Below, piece after piece: positions 24,155 through 31,655 of a stretch of DNA of 31,655 bases. The translations under genes were made by a program, and so were the position numbers. Where the stretch lies: positions 1-31,655 of the forward strand of contig CBETVX010000032.1 of the NCBI GenBank assembly GCA_965539935.1. Reading direction: 5' to 3'. Origin of the DNA: CBETVX01 sp965539935. Lineage in GTDB: Bacteria; Bacillota; Clostridia; Peptostreptococcales; Caminicellaceae. Below the pieces are notes generated by a model that was not told the DNA's origin, searched no databases, and worked only from the letters and a program-made list of their open reading frames with translations. Each line of letters begins with the position of its first letter. Positions within the stretch are counted from its first letter, which is position 1.

Positions 24155-24171
24155 AGCTCTACTCTGTCCTA

Positions 24172-24195
24172 CTATGTTGTCAAATCCCTTTTTTT
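24172..24195 (-). other. A7 frameshift junction in the activator gene
   Basis: On the minus strand the codons TTA ATT AAA AAA AGG GAT lead to TAG at 24174-24172. The homopolymer A7 (plus-strand T7, 24189-24195) followed by GGG marks the break. With eight A's the reading becomes ELIKKKGFDNIVGQSRAMQE, a seamless join. A deletion, transcript slippage, a -1 shift or a sequencing error would all look like this. Confidence 0.85.
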
Positions 24196-25056
24196 AATTA
24201 ATTCCTTCTTTAATTTCAAATTTTCCTTCTCAATTCTATAAAAATTTTTAAATTTGTCGGTGGTTTCCCTTATGCTCACCTCCGTAGGTATTCTTTCAAA
24301 GCTTGACCCACCTACAAATCCAATACATCTTGTATTTTCGTAAAAGAAATTTGCTTGCTCGGGGTATTCTATTGGCCCACCATAAACCATAAAGAATGTA
24401 TCAGGATTAATACTATAGGCTTCCTCAAATATTTCGCTGGCTAATACTGCACAATCCCTTAGGCTATTTCTTTGTTTTACTCCCTTTTCTCCACCAACTG
24501 TCCATCCAAGATGTGCACATATAACATCAACACCTACCTCCGCCATCCTTTTGCTTTGTTCCTTGTCGAATACAAAGGCAAGTGTAAATAAATCCATCTT
24601 CCTTGCTTTTTTCATAAGCTCAACTTCCAATTCGAATCCTAACCCACTTTCCTCTAATTTCTGACGGAAAACTCCATCAATTAAACCTACTGTTGGAAAA
24701 TTATTCACCCCATGAAATCCTGAATTTATTATTTTGTTCAAGATTTCATCATGGGTATAGGTTAAGTCGGTACAACAAACCCCAAATATGACAGGCTTTT
24801 CCCTAACCCTAGGGAGAATTTCCCTTGTACCAAACTCCATTACAAGTTCATTACTATTTGCATAGGGCATCATACAACCAAGGGATGATACACCAGTGCT
24901 CCTAAATCTTCCTGCACTTAATGCTAGAATAATATCCGCACCCCCTTCATCGGCCTGCTTTGCTGACAATCCTGTACCAACAGCAACTCCGATTATGGGT
25001 TTGTTTTGCTTAATACTCTTAAACAATCTTTTTCTTATTATCCTTCGATTTATCAT
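24172..25056 (-). CDS. PEP-hydrolase-type TIM-barrel sensor part of the frameshifted activator
   Basis: 294 residues: a complete TIM barrel closely resembling the protein at 21014-21841 (shared GVGTG/GAGTG-type loop, NFPTVGLIDG, AHLG/AHMG, GGPIEYPE/GGPIAEPE, SFERIPTE/SIERLPTE), then a charged helix KENLKLKKELIKK. The reading then runs out of frame and stops at 24172 just where the AAA+ domain should start. The family architecture with a TIM-barrel sensor fused to AAA+ and Fis domains is known, so I read this as its N-terminal sensor. Ligand residues look conserved, consistent with sensing the same metabolite handled by the paralogous operon protein. The ATG at 25056 lies eight bases after GAGAGG; a TTG at 25062 is too close to that site. 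Confidence 0.9.
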   Translation of the reverse strand: MINRRIIRKRLFKSIKQNKPIIGVAVGTGLSAKQADEGGADIILALSAGRFRSTGVSSLGCMMPYANSNELVMEFGTREILPRVREKPVIFGVCCTDLTYTHDEILNKIINSGFHGVNNFPTVGLIDGVFRQKLEESGLGFELEVELMKKARKMDLFTLAFVFDKEQSKRMAEVGVDVICAHLGWTVGGEKGVKQRNSLRDCAVLASEIFEEAYSINPDTFFMVYGGPIEYPEQANFFYENTRCIGFVGGSSFERIPTEVSIRETTDKFKNFYRIEKENLKLKKELIKKRDLTT

Positions 25057-25153
25057 AAACAATACCTCTCATTTAAAAGTGTATTAGTATTAATATTCTA
25101 AATATTCATTAAAATTCCTTTATACTTTAAATAAACATAATCTATTTAATATG

Positions 25154-25208
25154 AAAAGTACCCTATAGAGTAGATACTAATATAAACTCTACTTTATAGG
25201 GTACTTTT
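25154..25208 (-). terminator. Long-stem terminator after the OCD-family gene
   Basis: 20-bp stem (25154-25173 with 25189-25208; one G-U or mismatch) and 15-base loop, 38 bp after the stop at 25246. It ends in CTTTT on the minus strand and separates this operon from the activator gene. Confidence 0.85.
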
Positions 25209-25245
25209 TATTTCCAACCTTTTTATATCTATGATTCATTTTACT

Positions 25246-26259
25246 CTATAGATTTACTGATGTGCCGATACTCATTTTTTCTGCTTTTCTGAAGGCTAGC
25301 TGAGCTGTTATAATATCTAGTAATGCCGTTCCTGTTGCATCAAATACTGTGATTTCTTCATCATTTTTTCTTCCTATTACAGTTCCATTAATTACATCGC
25401 CAATCTCTCCAGCAACATCCTCTGGTTTTAGAATATTCATTTTCACAGGTATTTCTATTTCTCCAATATTGATACATTGTTCTAAATCATCTACAAATAC
25501 ACGAGCATTCTCAAATATATTTGGATCGATTTCTTCTTTACCAGGCATATCCGAACCAATACAACTTAAATGTGTTCCAGCTTTGACCCATTCTTTTTCT
25601 ATCATTGGTTTAGTTGAAGGTGTTGCAGTAATAATAATATCACTATTTCTCACTGCCTTTTCTAATTTTGGTGCAACTAAAATCTCAATATCCCTATCAA
25701 CATCGAACTCTTCTCTTAATGTTTCTCTTAGAGATATCTGCATTTTTTCTGCATTATTTAAGTTAATAGGGTCATTTATATAAACCCTTTCAATACTTGG
25801 CATTGCAAGCAAAGTTGCTGCCACTTCAAATTTTGCAATATGTCCTGTTCCTACCATTAATAATGTCTTAGAATCTTTTCTAGCACAATATTTAGAACCA
25901 ATGGCACCAGCTGCACCTGTCCTCATACCTGTTATATGGGAACCATCTACTAGCCCAATTGGTACACCTGTCTTATCATCAAAAACCATTATAACACCAA
26001 TAACAGCAGGTAAATTTTTCTTGGGATTTTGACTAAACCATGAAACTAACTTCATGCCATAGACCCCATCAGCTTTTAACCATCCTGATTTAATATCCAT
26101 ATCTGATACACCTGGTTCAAAGGCGTTAAAAACCCAATCAAATATTTTAGCTTTTTTATTTGCCTTTTGAGCATAAGCAGACTCAACCACTTTAATTACG
26201 TCATCCATTTTTAGAATTCTCTCAGTTTCTTCTTTAGACAAAACTTTTAAATTAAACAT
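25246..26259 (-). CDS. Ornithine cyclodeaminase/mu-crystallin family dehydrogenase
   Basis: 337 residues, normal for the family. The NAD(P)-binding Rossmann motif LLMVGTGHIAKFEVAATLL, the substrate lysine region GMKLVSW, the arginine in GMRTGAAGAIG, and CIGSDMPGKEEID (the aspartate equivalent to the catalytic Asp of ornithine cyclodeaminase) are visible. Members include ornithine cyclodeaminase, alanine dehydrogenase, ketimine reductases and SbnB/EutC-like enzymes; sequence alone does not choose. It lies 26 bp after a PLP desulfhydrase-family gene in one operon, so the two probably act in sequence on an amino acid, the PLP enzyme eliminating or deaminating and this enzyme oxidising or reducing an imine. 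ATG at 26259 follows AAAGGAG. Confidence 0.9.
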   Translation of the reverse strand: MFNLKVLSKEETERILKMDDVIKVVESAYAQKANKKAKIFDWVFNAFEPGVSDMDIKSGWLKADGVYGMKLVSWFSQNPKKNLPAVIGVIMVFDDKTGVPIGLVDGSHITGMRTGAAGAIGSKYCARKDSKTLLMVGTGHIAKFEVAATLLAMPSIERVYINDPINLNNAEKMQISLRETLREEFDVDRDIEILVAPKLEKAVRNSDIIITATPSTKPMIEKEWVKAGTHLSCIGSDMPGKEEIDPNIFENARVFVDDLEQCINIGEIEIPVKMNILKPEDVAGEIGDVINGTVIGRKNDEEITVFDATGTALLDIITAQLAFRKAEKMSIGTSVNL

Positions 26260-26285
26260 AATAAACTCCTTTCTAATAATATTTA

Positions 26286-27353
26286 CTATTTTTCTGATAT
26301 AAAATCAGTCATTAATTTCACTTCATCAAATTGATTTGCATAGGCGTGAACTGCTGGACTACCTCCAAGATGCATTAATAATATTTTACTTCCCTTTTTA
26401 AATCTGCCCTTTGCAGCTAATTCCCTTAATCCTCTAATAGCTTTCCCTTCATATACAGGGTCACATATGATACCTTCTGTTCTGGCCAGCATTTTAATTC
26501 CTTCAAAGGTTTTTTCATCAGACACACCATATACGTTATCATCACCAGCAACAATCTCAACGTCATCTTCCATTACACGGGCATTAGAGCCTACTAATTT
26601 CAAAGCTTCATTTGCCAACTGTAACACTCTTTTCTTTTTTATTTCAGTTTCATAATCATCTGCCACACCAATAACCCTTATCTTTTCACCAAGAGCTGCG
26701 AATCCTGCTAATAATCCAGCTTGAGTACTACTACTACCTGTACAATGCAAAATATAATCAAATTTTTCTCCATTCTCCCTACACTGTTTAATGATTTCAG
26801 CAGCACAAACCATATAACCTAAACTTCCTAATGGATGTTCTGAAGCGCCCCCAGGAATCAGGTAAGGTTTTTGTCCTTTTTCTTCTAAATATTTACAAAA
26901 CTCTTCTAATGGACCTTGGTCTTCAATCGGTCTAGGAGTATCATCAACATATAAATCTGCTCCCATAATACTACTTAGAAGTATATTTCCCACTTTTCTA
27001 TAATTAGGGCCTGCATCCTTCGTCCAACCAAAATGCAATAATGAACATTTCAATCCTGCCTTTGCAGCCATTGCAGCAGTTTGTCTTGTATGATTTGATT
27101 GAATAGCTCCCACTGTTACAAGTGTATCTGCTCCTTTTTCAAGAGCATCACCTACTAAAAACTCTAATTTTCTTGTTTTATTGCCACCACCTTCAAGACC
27201 TGTTAAATCGTCACGTTTCATCCAAATTTCAAGACCATCAAAGAACTTTGAAAAATTTTTCAATGGATGCATTGGCGTTGGCAATAGGGCTACCTTAATT
27301 CTTGGAAATTCTTTTAATTCCAATAGTTCTTCACATGTGATTCCATTATTCAT
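26286..27353 (-). CDS. D-cysteine desulfhydrase / ACC deaminase family PLP enzyme
   Basis: 355-residue fold-type II PLP enzyme. PLP lysine K59 lies in GGGNKTRKLEFL; the substrate loop IQSNHTRQTAAMA, the phosphate-binding CTGSSSTQAGLL, and DPVYEGKAIRGL with the active-site Tyr are conserved. Known reactions in the family are D-cysteine to pyruvate, sulfide and ammonia, ACC deamination, and L-cysteate sulfo-lyase; the sequence does not decide among them by eye, so no symbol is given. ATG at 27353 follows AAGGAGGA. First gene of a two-gene operon with the OCD-family dehydrogenase, and probably controlled by the PucR regulator encoded upstream. Confidence 0.9.
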   Translation of the reverse strand: MNNGITCEELLELKEFPRIKVALLPTPMHPLKNFSKFFDGLEIWMKRDDLTGLEGGGNKTRKLEFLVGDALEKGADTLVTVGAIQSNHTRQTAAMAAKAGLKCSLLHFGWTKDAGPNYRKVGNILLSSIMGADLYVDDTPRPIEDQGPLEEFCKYLEEKGQKPYLIPGGASEHPLGSLGYMVCAAEIIKQCRENGEKFDYILHCTGSSSTQAGLLAGFAALGEKIRVIGVADDYETEIKKKRVLQLANEALKLVGSNARVMEDDVEIVAGDDNVYGVSDEKTFEGIKMLARTEGIICDPVYEGKAIRGLRELAAKGRFKKGSKILLMHLGGSPAVHAYANQFDEVKLMTDFISEK

Positions 27354-27404
27354 TTACAGTTCCTCCTTATTTTATTTATCTATACTCTAACTATAATAAA
27401 AAAA

Positions 27405-27424
27405 TTTCAATTTGTTATTTCAAT
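27405..27424. promoter_or_regulatory. TTTCAAT direct repeat upstream of the PLP operon
   Basis: TTTCAAT at 27405-27411 and again at 27418-27424, 13 bp apart, in the AT-rich promoter region about 50 bp before the PLP gene start. A clean -35/-10 pair could not be chosen here. It is a candidate regulator site only. Confidence 0.3.
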
Positions 27425-27486
27425 AATTACAAAAAATTATGCATCATTTTTCTATTTTTACAATGAATGTATCAAAAAAATATTAA

Positions 27487-27514
27487 AGCCTTTTACAGGT
27501 AATTGTAAAAGGCT
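27487..27514. terminator. Terminator between pucR-type gene and PLP operon
   Basis: Perfect 11-bp stem (27487-27497 with 27504-27514), 6-base loop, T-rich on both strands; on the minus strand it is followed by TTTAATATTTTTTT. It starts six bases after the stop of the PucR gene. Confidence 0.9.
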
Positions 27515-27519
27515 CTTTT

Positions 27520-28668
27520 TTATAGGTATTTAATTAGTTTAAGATTTCTATATTCATATAATTCATACAGATGCATGGCAATAGCAAGTGTTTCATACTT
27601 TACTCCTTCCCTTGAATCATAATTAATTATTTCCTTAAGTTTACGTATACGAAATCTTACTGTATTTTCGTGTTGGTATAAATATTCAGCAGTTTTCTTA
27701 ATATTTCCATCGGCTTTAATATAGGCTCTGGCAGTTTTCAATAATTCACTAGAATGTTTTTTATCATATTCAATAATTTTATGGATTATATTTTTATAAA
27801 ATTGTGGAAACTTATCTTCTTTTAATAGAGGAATCAGCAATTGATATATTCCCACATCCCCAAATCCACTAATGAACTTTTCCTTAAAGCGAGAATAATA
27901 TAGTGCTATCTCACTTTCATATAACAAATCTCCTAACAGACCATGGTTATTAGTTTCAAGACTTGTGCCAATATAATAATTACCCGATTGCAGTCCTAGC
28001 TTCTGTATCAGAATATCCTTATGAAGATGAGCTTTAGAACTAGAAAATATAATCAAGCATCCATAATTTACTGGTAAAACTAACGAACTCTTTCCTAATA
28101 AATTTTGTGCAAGCTCACAATCCAATCCAAATTTATTGCTGTTTGAATACATTATTCTATAGACAATTAAACGTTCTAAAAAGTACTTATTTAATTTTTT
28201 TGCATATGATCTTACAAAATCATAATTCTGTCTATTTCTATAAATTTTATCTACTAACTCTAGTCTTTTGGATAAAGTATGCTCCTTATCTATAAGCTTG
28301 TCTATAGCAATAACTAATTCATCTAAATAATAATCATCAAAAATGAACAATGGATAATTAAATTTATTTGCAAGCTCAATGGCCTCCTGAGGAATTTCTT
28401 TAAAAAGTGTGGTTTTTATAGCAAAGCATGCTGTTCCTGCTTCAATAAGAGCCTTGATATACTCAACAATCTGTTCTGGTTTACCTTTAATCATTGGAAG
28501 ATTACTTAACAGCATTTCATCTCGTATATTACCTTCTAATAAATCCTTTGGACTTTCATAATCAATAATCCCACCACGAATAACTGTATTATCCAATCCA
28601 TTTTTACCAGCTATAAGTCTAAACTGATTAAACTTATCCAGTGATATAATTTCACGAACTGTTACCAT
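27520..28668 (-). CDS. PucR family transcriptional regulator
   Basis: 382 residues. The N-terminal PucR ligand domain (about 1-120, opening MVTVREIISLDKF) is followed by a middle region and a C-terminal PucR-type helix-turn-helix: LLKTARAYIKADGNIKKTAEYLYQHENTVRFRIRKLKEII (about 310-355). Family members activate catabolic genes for purines, amino acids and related nitrogen compounds in response to a metabolite. The apparent upstream GTG start at 28683 lies within the ribosome site; the ATG at 28668, seven bases after GGGGAG, is the better start. It sits directly upstream of the PLP/OCD operon in the same orientation, separated by a terminator, so it most likely controls that operon. Confidence 0.92.
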   Translation of the reverse strand: MVTVREIISLDKFNQFRLIAGKNGLDNTVIRGGIIDYESPKDLLEGNIRDEMLLSNLPMIKGKPEQIVEYIKALIEAGTACFAIKTTLFKEIPQEAIELANKFNYPLFIFDDYYLDELVIAIDKLIDKEHTLSKRLELVDKIYRNRQNYDFVRSYAKKLNKYFLERLIVYRIMYSNSNKFGLDCELAQNLLGKSSLVLPVNYGCLIIFSSSKAHLHKDILIQKLGLQSGNYYIGTSLETNNHGLLGDLLYESEIALYYSRFKEKFISGFGDVGIYQLLIPLLKEDKFPQFYKNIIHKIIEYDKKHSSELLKTARAYIKADGNIKKTAEYLYQHENTVRFRIRKLKEIINYDSREGVKYETLAIAMHLYELYEYRNLKLIKYL

Positions 28669-28722
28669 AACAATTCTCCCCACTTTTTAACGATTCTTTA
28701 TTTCCATTACATATTTTAAAAA

Positions 28723-29592
28723 TTATTGTACCAATTTTATTTCAAAATTAGACCACAACTCATCTAGGTCATCCACAGAGCTAATTACATCATATGACTG
28801 TACTTCACGATAGGCAATCTCTCCATCCTCATTTATATATCCATACATTCTTTGTACATATATTACATTTCCGTCATCACTTATTTCACCAATAATACTT
28901 CCCTGATAAGCAAGGTGTCCATTTTCAACATAGGAAAGTTCATAACTTGGAATACCTCTATTATACCTTGTACTCAATACCAATTTCTTATCTATATTGA
29001 TTTTAGGGTTTACTTGTGTTTCATACTCTTCACTATTTTCAAACTGTTTTGTTGTAGGGTTATATAACCACACCTTGTACCACTGGTTAACCATTGCTCC
29101 ATATAGTTGTGTGACAACATCTGGATATCCATCAAAGTTAAAATCAACAAATCTACATATTTCTCCTCCATTTTCAACGTACATATTGTACCATTGTTCA
29201 TCAAATTCAGTTTGATATGTTAATCTTTGTAATTCTTCGCCATTTACATCGTTTATTATAATAGTTGCTATAAGTTTTCCATTATCCCCTTCTTTAACTT
29301 CTACTTTACAGCTATAATCTGTTTTATTTTCTACTGTAGCAATATTGATAATAGAAGGGCTCTTATTTACTGATTCATCCTTCTCATCTTCAGTTTGTTC
29401 ATCTATGTTATCCTTGTCAATTGAATCCATAGGGTTTCCCTCTTCTGAAGAATTTTTTTCATCAGTATTTTCGTAAGTTTCCGTCTTAGTACTGTCATTT
29501 CCATCAATTATTTCATTGGGGACTTGTGTACAACTACAAATCAATACTGTAACAAGTATTAATATTGTAACTAAAGCAATTATTTTTTTCAT
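28723..29592 (-). CDS. Lipoprotein with FG-GAP-like calcium loop
   Basis: 289-residue secreted lipoprotein: signal peptide with lipobox ending ICSC (C21), a long acidic Asp/Glu/Ser/Thr linker (about 25-80), and a beta domain with FVDFNFDGYPDVV, the calcium-binding loop pattern of FG-GAP/XAC2610-like proteins, followed by WYKVWLYNPTTKQFE. Function unknown; a surface or envelope role is likely. ATG at 29592 follows AAAGGAC with a spacing of six. A perfect 19-bp dyad lies over the expected -35 region of its promoter. Confidence 0.87.
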   Translation of the reverse strand: MKKIIALVTILILVTVLICSCTQVPNEIIDGNDSTKTETYENTDEKNSSEEGNPMDSIDKDNIDEQTEDEKDESVNKSPSIINIATVENKTDYSCKVEVKEGDNGKLIATIIINDVNGEELQRLTYQTEFDEQWYNMYVENGGEICRFVDFNFDGYPDVVTQLYGAMVNQWYKVWLYNPTTKQFENSEEYETQVNPKINIDKKLVLSTRYNRGIPSYELSYVENGHLAYQGSIIGEISDDGNVIYVQRMYGYINEDGEIAYREVQSYDVISSVDDLDELWSNFEIKLVQ

Positions 29593-29630
29593 AGTTATGT
29601 CCTTTCTTTCTAAATTTAGAATACATTCTA

Positions 29631-29659
29631 ATTATATCACAAAAGTATTTAATACTTTT
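29631..29659 (-). promoter_or_regulatory. Candidate promoter with palindromic operator
   Basis: Minus strand TATAAT (29636-29631), preceded by the perfect dyad AAAAGTATT-T-AATACTTTT (29641-29659), which occupies the -35 region. No standard -35 box is evident, so activation by a dyad-binding protein or pure coincidence in AT-rich DNA are both possible. Confidence 0.45.
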
Positions 29660-29746
29660 TCAAATGGATTAGATTATAACTTTTCAACCTTCACCCCTTT
29701 CACTATCTAACAAATCATACTTATAATATAGCTTTATCCTACTGGA

Positions 29747-29782
29747 TAATAAAAGGCCAAGATTTACCTTGACCTTTTATTA
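29747..29782 (-). terminator. Terminator of the sigma/anti-sigma operon
   Basis: 15-bp stem (29747-29761 with 29768-29782, one G-U pair on the minus strand), 6-base loop, immediately after the stop at 29783. Uridines lie inside the descending arm rather than after it. Confidence 0.75.
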
Positions 29783-31021
29783 CTAATCTAATTCTATAAT
29801 CCAATCACCTAATAATATAGTTGTAGGTGATGTGAAATATATTGAAAAGTTTCTGCCTACATCTTTTTTATTTATAAATAATTCCATATTTCCCGTTTCT
29901 TCATTTGTTCCCAATCCATAACCATCTATACCTCTTATATTTATTGAGTCAATTATTTCATTTTCTAATGAATTGATTTTAAAGCTAATTATAATTTGTT
30001 CACCTTCAGTCTTAGCATCTATTACTTCTATACTAAACTGACCAAAGGGTAATTCCTTATTAATATCTTGTACTTTACCATCCTTAGGTGTCTTTATTTT
30101 TATCTTTTCTGTTTTTATATTTGGATATATTACTTTTACATATGGCAATACAAGTTTTAGACCTTCTTGATCAGATATGTCAAAATAAAAATCAGACATC
30201 AAACTGCCAAAGGATGAAGGAATATCTGGATATATTTTATTGCCTTCTTTATCTAATATATACATACTTTTTTCAATGTCCAATCTTTCACCTAACCACA
30301 AACTTTTCTCAAAGGGATAATCTTCGATTATTTTTCCTTCTGATTGATGTAGTAAGCTTATCATCAATTTATCTTCTAAAGGCTTTTTAATAGCTACAAT
30401 GCTAATGCCTTTATCCGATGCATTATTACCTAATTGTAAAAAGTCCTCTACTTCTTCAGTTTTTTCTAATGTAAATGGAATTTCAATATCCCCTAATAGT
30501 AATGAATAGCTATTGTATTGCTCCTCTACTTCAAAGTAATAATCACCTTTCCAAAAGTCTCCTCCACCTGCTCTACTCCAACTTTTTGAAGATATGATAT
30601 TACCAGCCTCATCCTTTAACAAAACCTCTGTATTATCTATTTCTTCAAAATTACTTTCAATTGAAATATTAAAATCTTTACCTAATTTTGATACAGCAGT
30701 AATTATAACGTAAATACCATCCTTTTCATATCTTACTTTGTCTTTGAGAGCTAATACTTTACCTTCTTCTGTGTCCACTAAAATATTATACCCTGGAATA
30801 TACTGTAAGGCTTTTTTAATGGCTGCTTCTACTCTATCAAATCCTATAATCCCCATAGCACTTATTAGTATAACTAATGAAGCAGCTATGGTTGTAAATG
30901 ATTTTTTTACTTTTCTTCTCCTTAGCTCCCTATGGGCTTTCTTAAAACCTAATTCAATTGATTTATCTATATCTTCTGGTATAGGAATATCATTTAGCAT
31001 ATCTTTCAAATTAGTATTCAT
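29783..31021 (-). CDS. Probable anti-sigma factor, DUF4179-type
   Basis: 412 residues. A short cytoplasmic N-terminus (about 1-40, with PIPEDIDKSIELGFKKAHREL typical of DUF4179 proteins), one membrane helix at about 42-62, and a large extracellular beta-rich domain. Its ATG overlaps the sigma factor stop by four bases (ATGA), the usual arrangement for an ECF sigma factor and its membrane-bound anti-sigma. The cytoplasmic segment would hold the sigma factor inactive until the outer domain senses an envelope signal. I see no zinc-binding HxxxCxxC motif, so it is not a ZAS-type anti-sigma. The role is inferred mainly from position and topology. Confidence 0.87.
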   Translation of the reverse strand: MNTNLKDMLNDIPIPEDIDKSIELGFKKAHRELRRRKVKKSFTTIAASLVILISAMGIIGFDRVEAAIKKALQYIPGYNILVDTEEGKVLALKDKVRYEKDGIYVIITAVSKLGKDFNISIESNFEEIDNTEVLLKDEAGNIISSKSWSRAGGGDFWKGDYYFEVEEQYNSYSLLLGDIEIPFTLEKTEEVEDFLQLGNNASDKGISIVAIKKPLEDKLMISLLHQSEGKIIEDYPFEKSLWLGERLDIEKSMYILDKEGNKIYPDIPSSFGSLMSDFYFDISDQEGLKLVLPYVKVIYPNIKTEKIKIKTPKDGKVQDINKELPFGQFSIEVIDAKTEGEQIIISFKINSLENEIIDSINIRGIDGYGLGTNEETGNMELFINKKDVGRNFSIYFTSPTTILLGDWIIELD

Positions 31022-31488
31022 ATGGATCCCTCCTCAAGCTTTAACTTTTTTAAAGCTCTATAATACCTACTTTTAACGGTGTTAGTTGATATCTTAAGTT
31101 TTTCTGATATCATTTCGAAAGTATATTCAAAATAAATTTTTAAGATTATGATATGCTTTTCATCTATGGCTAAATTTCTTAACCCATCCATGAAAAAAGT
31201 TAAATTTTCTTTGTCTTCAGCTGGGTTTCTATCTAAAAATGTTAGATCATCTATTAATATGGGTTTATTCTTCTTCAGAAAATCCTTTGATTTATTGACC
31301 GCAATCGTTAAAATCCATGATTTAAATTTATCTTTATCTCTAATCCTATTTCTTGAAATATAGGCTTGATAAGCCGTTTCTTGTACTATATCTAAGGCAT
31401 CGGCCTGATTATTTACATAAGTATAGGCAATTCTATAAATATCAGCTTTATATCTTTTAAATAAATTTTCAAATTCTTTTTTGCTCAT
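31018..31488 (-). CDS. ECF-type RNA polymerase sigma factor
   Basis: 156 residues, standard ECF length. Region 2 shows YRIAYTYVNNQADALDIVQETAYQAY with the -10-recognising FKSWILTIAVNKSKDFLKK. Region 4 is FEYTFEMISEKLKISTNTVKSRYYRALKKLK. ATG at 31488 has GGAGGTGG eleven bases upstream, a longer spacing than most genes here. No nearer in-frame start exists because of a stop. The upstream region carries a TGAAAC/CGTC pair of the kind ECF factors use on their own promoters, so autoregulation is likely. Confidence 0.94.
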   Translation of the reverse strand: MSKKEFENLFKRYKADIYRIAYTYVNNQADALDIVQETAYQAYISRNRIRDKDKFKSWILTIAVNKSKDFLKKNKPILIDDLTFLDRNPAEDKENLTFFMDGLRNLAIDEKHIIILKIYFEYTFEMISEKLKISTNTVKSRYYRALKKLKLEEGSI

Positions 31489-31511
31489 TTTATTTTAATC
31501 CACCTCCATTA

Positions 31512-31521
31512 GAAGCGCTTC
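31512..31521. promoter_or_regulatory. GAAGCGCTTC palindrome, cre-like
   Basis: A perfect 10-bp palindrome in the leader, between the ECF promoter and the ribosome site. Its core AAGCGCTT resembles CcpA cre sites, but several outer consensus positions do not match. Confidence 0.35.
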
Positions 31522-31530
31522 CATATATAA

Positions 31531-31558
31531 GACGAATAAAATTATTATAAAAGTTTCA
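31531..31558 (-). promoter_or_regulatory. Candidate autoregulated ECF promoter
   Basis: Minus strand TGAAAC (31558-31553), 18-bp gap, CGTC (31534-31531), about 45 bp before the sigma gene. The elements match SigW/SigV-type promoters; the gap is one or two bases longer than usual for the best-known members. Confidence 0.65.
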
Positions 31559-31563
31559 TATAA

Positions 31564-31609
31564 TAAAAAAAATAGATACAAAATATAAAATTCTACTGAT
31601 TTTGTATCT
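31564..31609 (-). terminator. Terminator of a gene beyond the window
   Basis: Perfect 11-bp stem (31574-31584 with 31599-31609), 14-base loop, followed on the minus strand by ATTTTTTTTAT. It must end a minus-strand gene lying past 31655; no part of that gene is recognisable in 31610-31655. Confidence 0.88.
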
Positions 31610-31655
31610 CCTTTGAAAAATATATTTAAATTTGTGCAGTAATAAATAGTGGAAA

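Noticed and set aside
24189..24195. dnaX-type A_AAA_AAG programmed frameshift heptamer
   Set aside because: The zero-frame codon phase is AAA AAA AGG, which does not fit X_XXY_YYZ, so a standard tandem -1 slip is not supported; slippage of the polymerase or an indel is more likely.

Overview
This is an AT-rich window in which every convincing gene except one (the Rrf2 regulator) lies on the minus strand. Gene content points to an anaerobic low-GC Gram-positive bacterium of the class Clostridia: YesMN-type two-component genes, lipoproteins with Gram-positive signal peptides, strong AGGAGG ribosome sites, bacteriohemerythrin, CheX, PucR and a sigma-54/TIM-barrel regulator. I cannot name the species. 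No tRNA, rRNA, CRISPR array, insertion sequence or phage gene was seen.

Layout. (1) 1-5.4 kb: cyclic-di-GMP turnover. A PAS-PAS-PAS-GGDEF-EAL protein and a GAF-HD-GYP protein with a PilZ-like tail flank the decayed relic of another HD-GYP gene. (2) 5.4-6.1 kb: noncoding, with a helically phased TTTCG array. (3) 6.1-8.2 kb: two nitroreductase genes, divergent from an Rrf2 regulator. Two identical GTTGTAA-N9-TTACAAC operators bracket the nitroreductase promoter. (4) 8.3-17.8 kb: one long operon. It encodes a solute-binding lipoprotein, a fused double permease, two ATPases, an MgtC-like protein, a second binding-protein-like lipoprotein, a YesM-type kinase and a YesN-type regulator. The layout combines an AfuABC-type transporter with an HptA/HptS/HptR-type three-component sensor, so a phosphorylated sugar or other organophosphate is the best substrate guess. 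A good promoter carries a 21-bp-spaced direct repeat over its -35 box and a 30-bp dyad over its -10 box. (5) 17.9-20.7 kb: a MerR/TipAS regulator with a 19-bp-spacer promoter, an unknown membrane-anchored protein, and a coupled hemerythrin-CheX pair. (6) 20.9-25.1 kb: a sigma-54 module. A Tm-1-like ATP-binding protein and a PEP-hydrolase-type TIM-barrel protein lie behind a clear -24/-12 promoter with phased upstream repeats. Next to it is an activator whose sensor domain is a paralog of that TIM-barrel protein. The activator is broken into two frames at an A7 tract. (7) 25.2-28.7 kb: an ornithine-cyclodeaminase-family dehydrogenase, a D-cysteine desulfhydrase/ACC-deaminase-family PLP enzyme, and a PucR regulator. 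(8) 28.7-31.5 kb: a lipoprotein and an ECF sigma/anti-sigma pair with an autoregulatory-looking promoter.

The most interesting parts are the sigma-54 TIM-barrel module with its one-base frameshift, the organophosphate-type uptake/sensing operon with MgtC embedded in it, and the Rrf2 double operator. All family names come from reading the translated sequence by eye; no database search was run.
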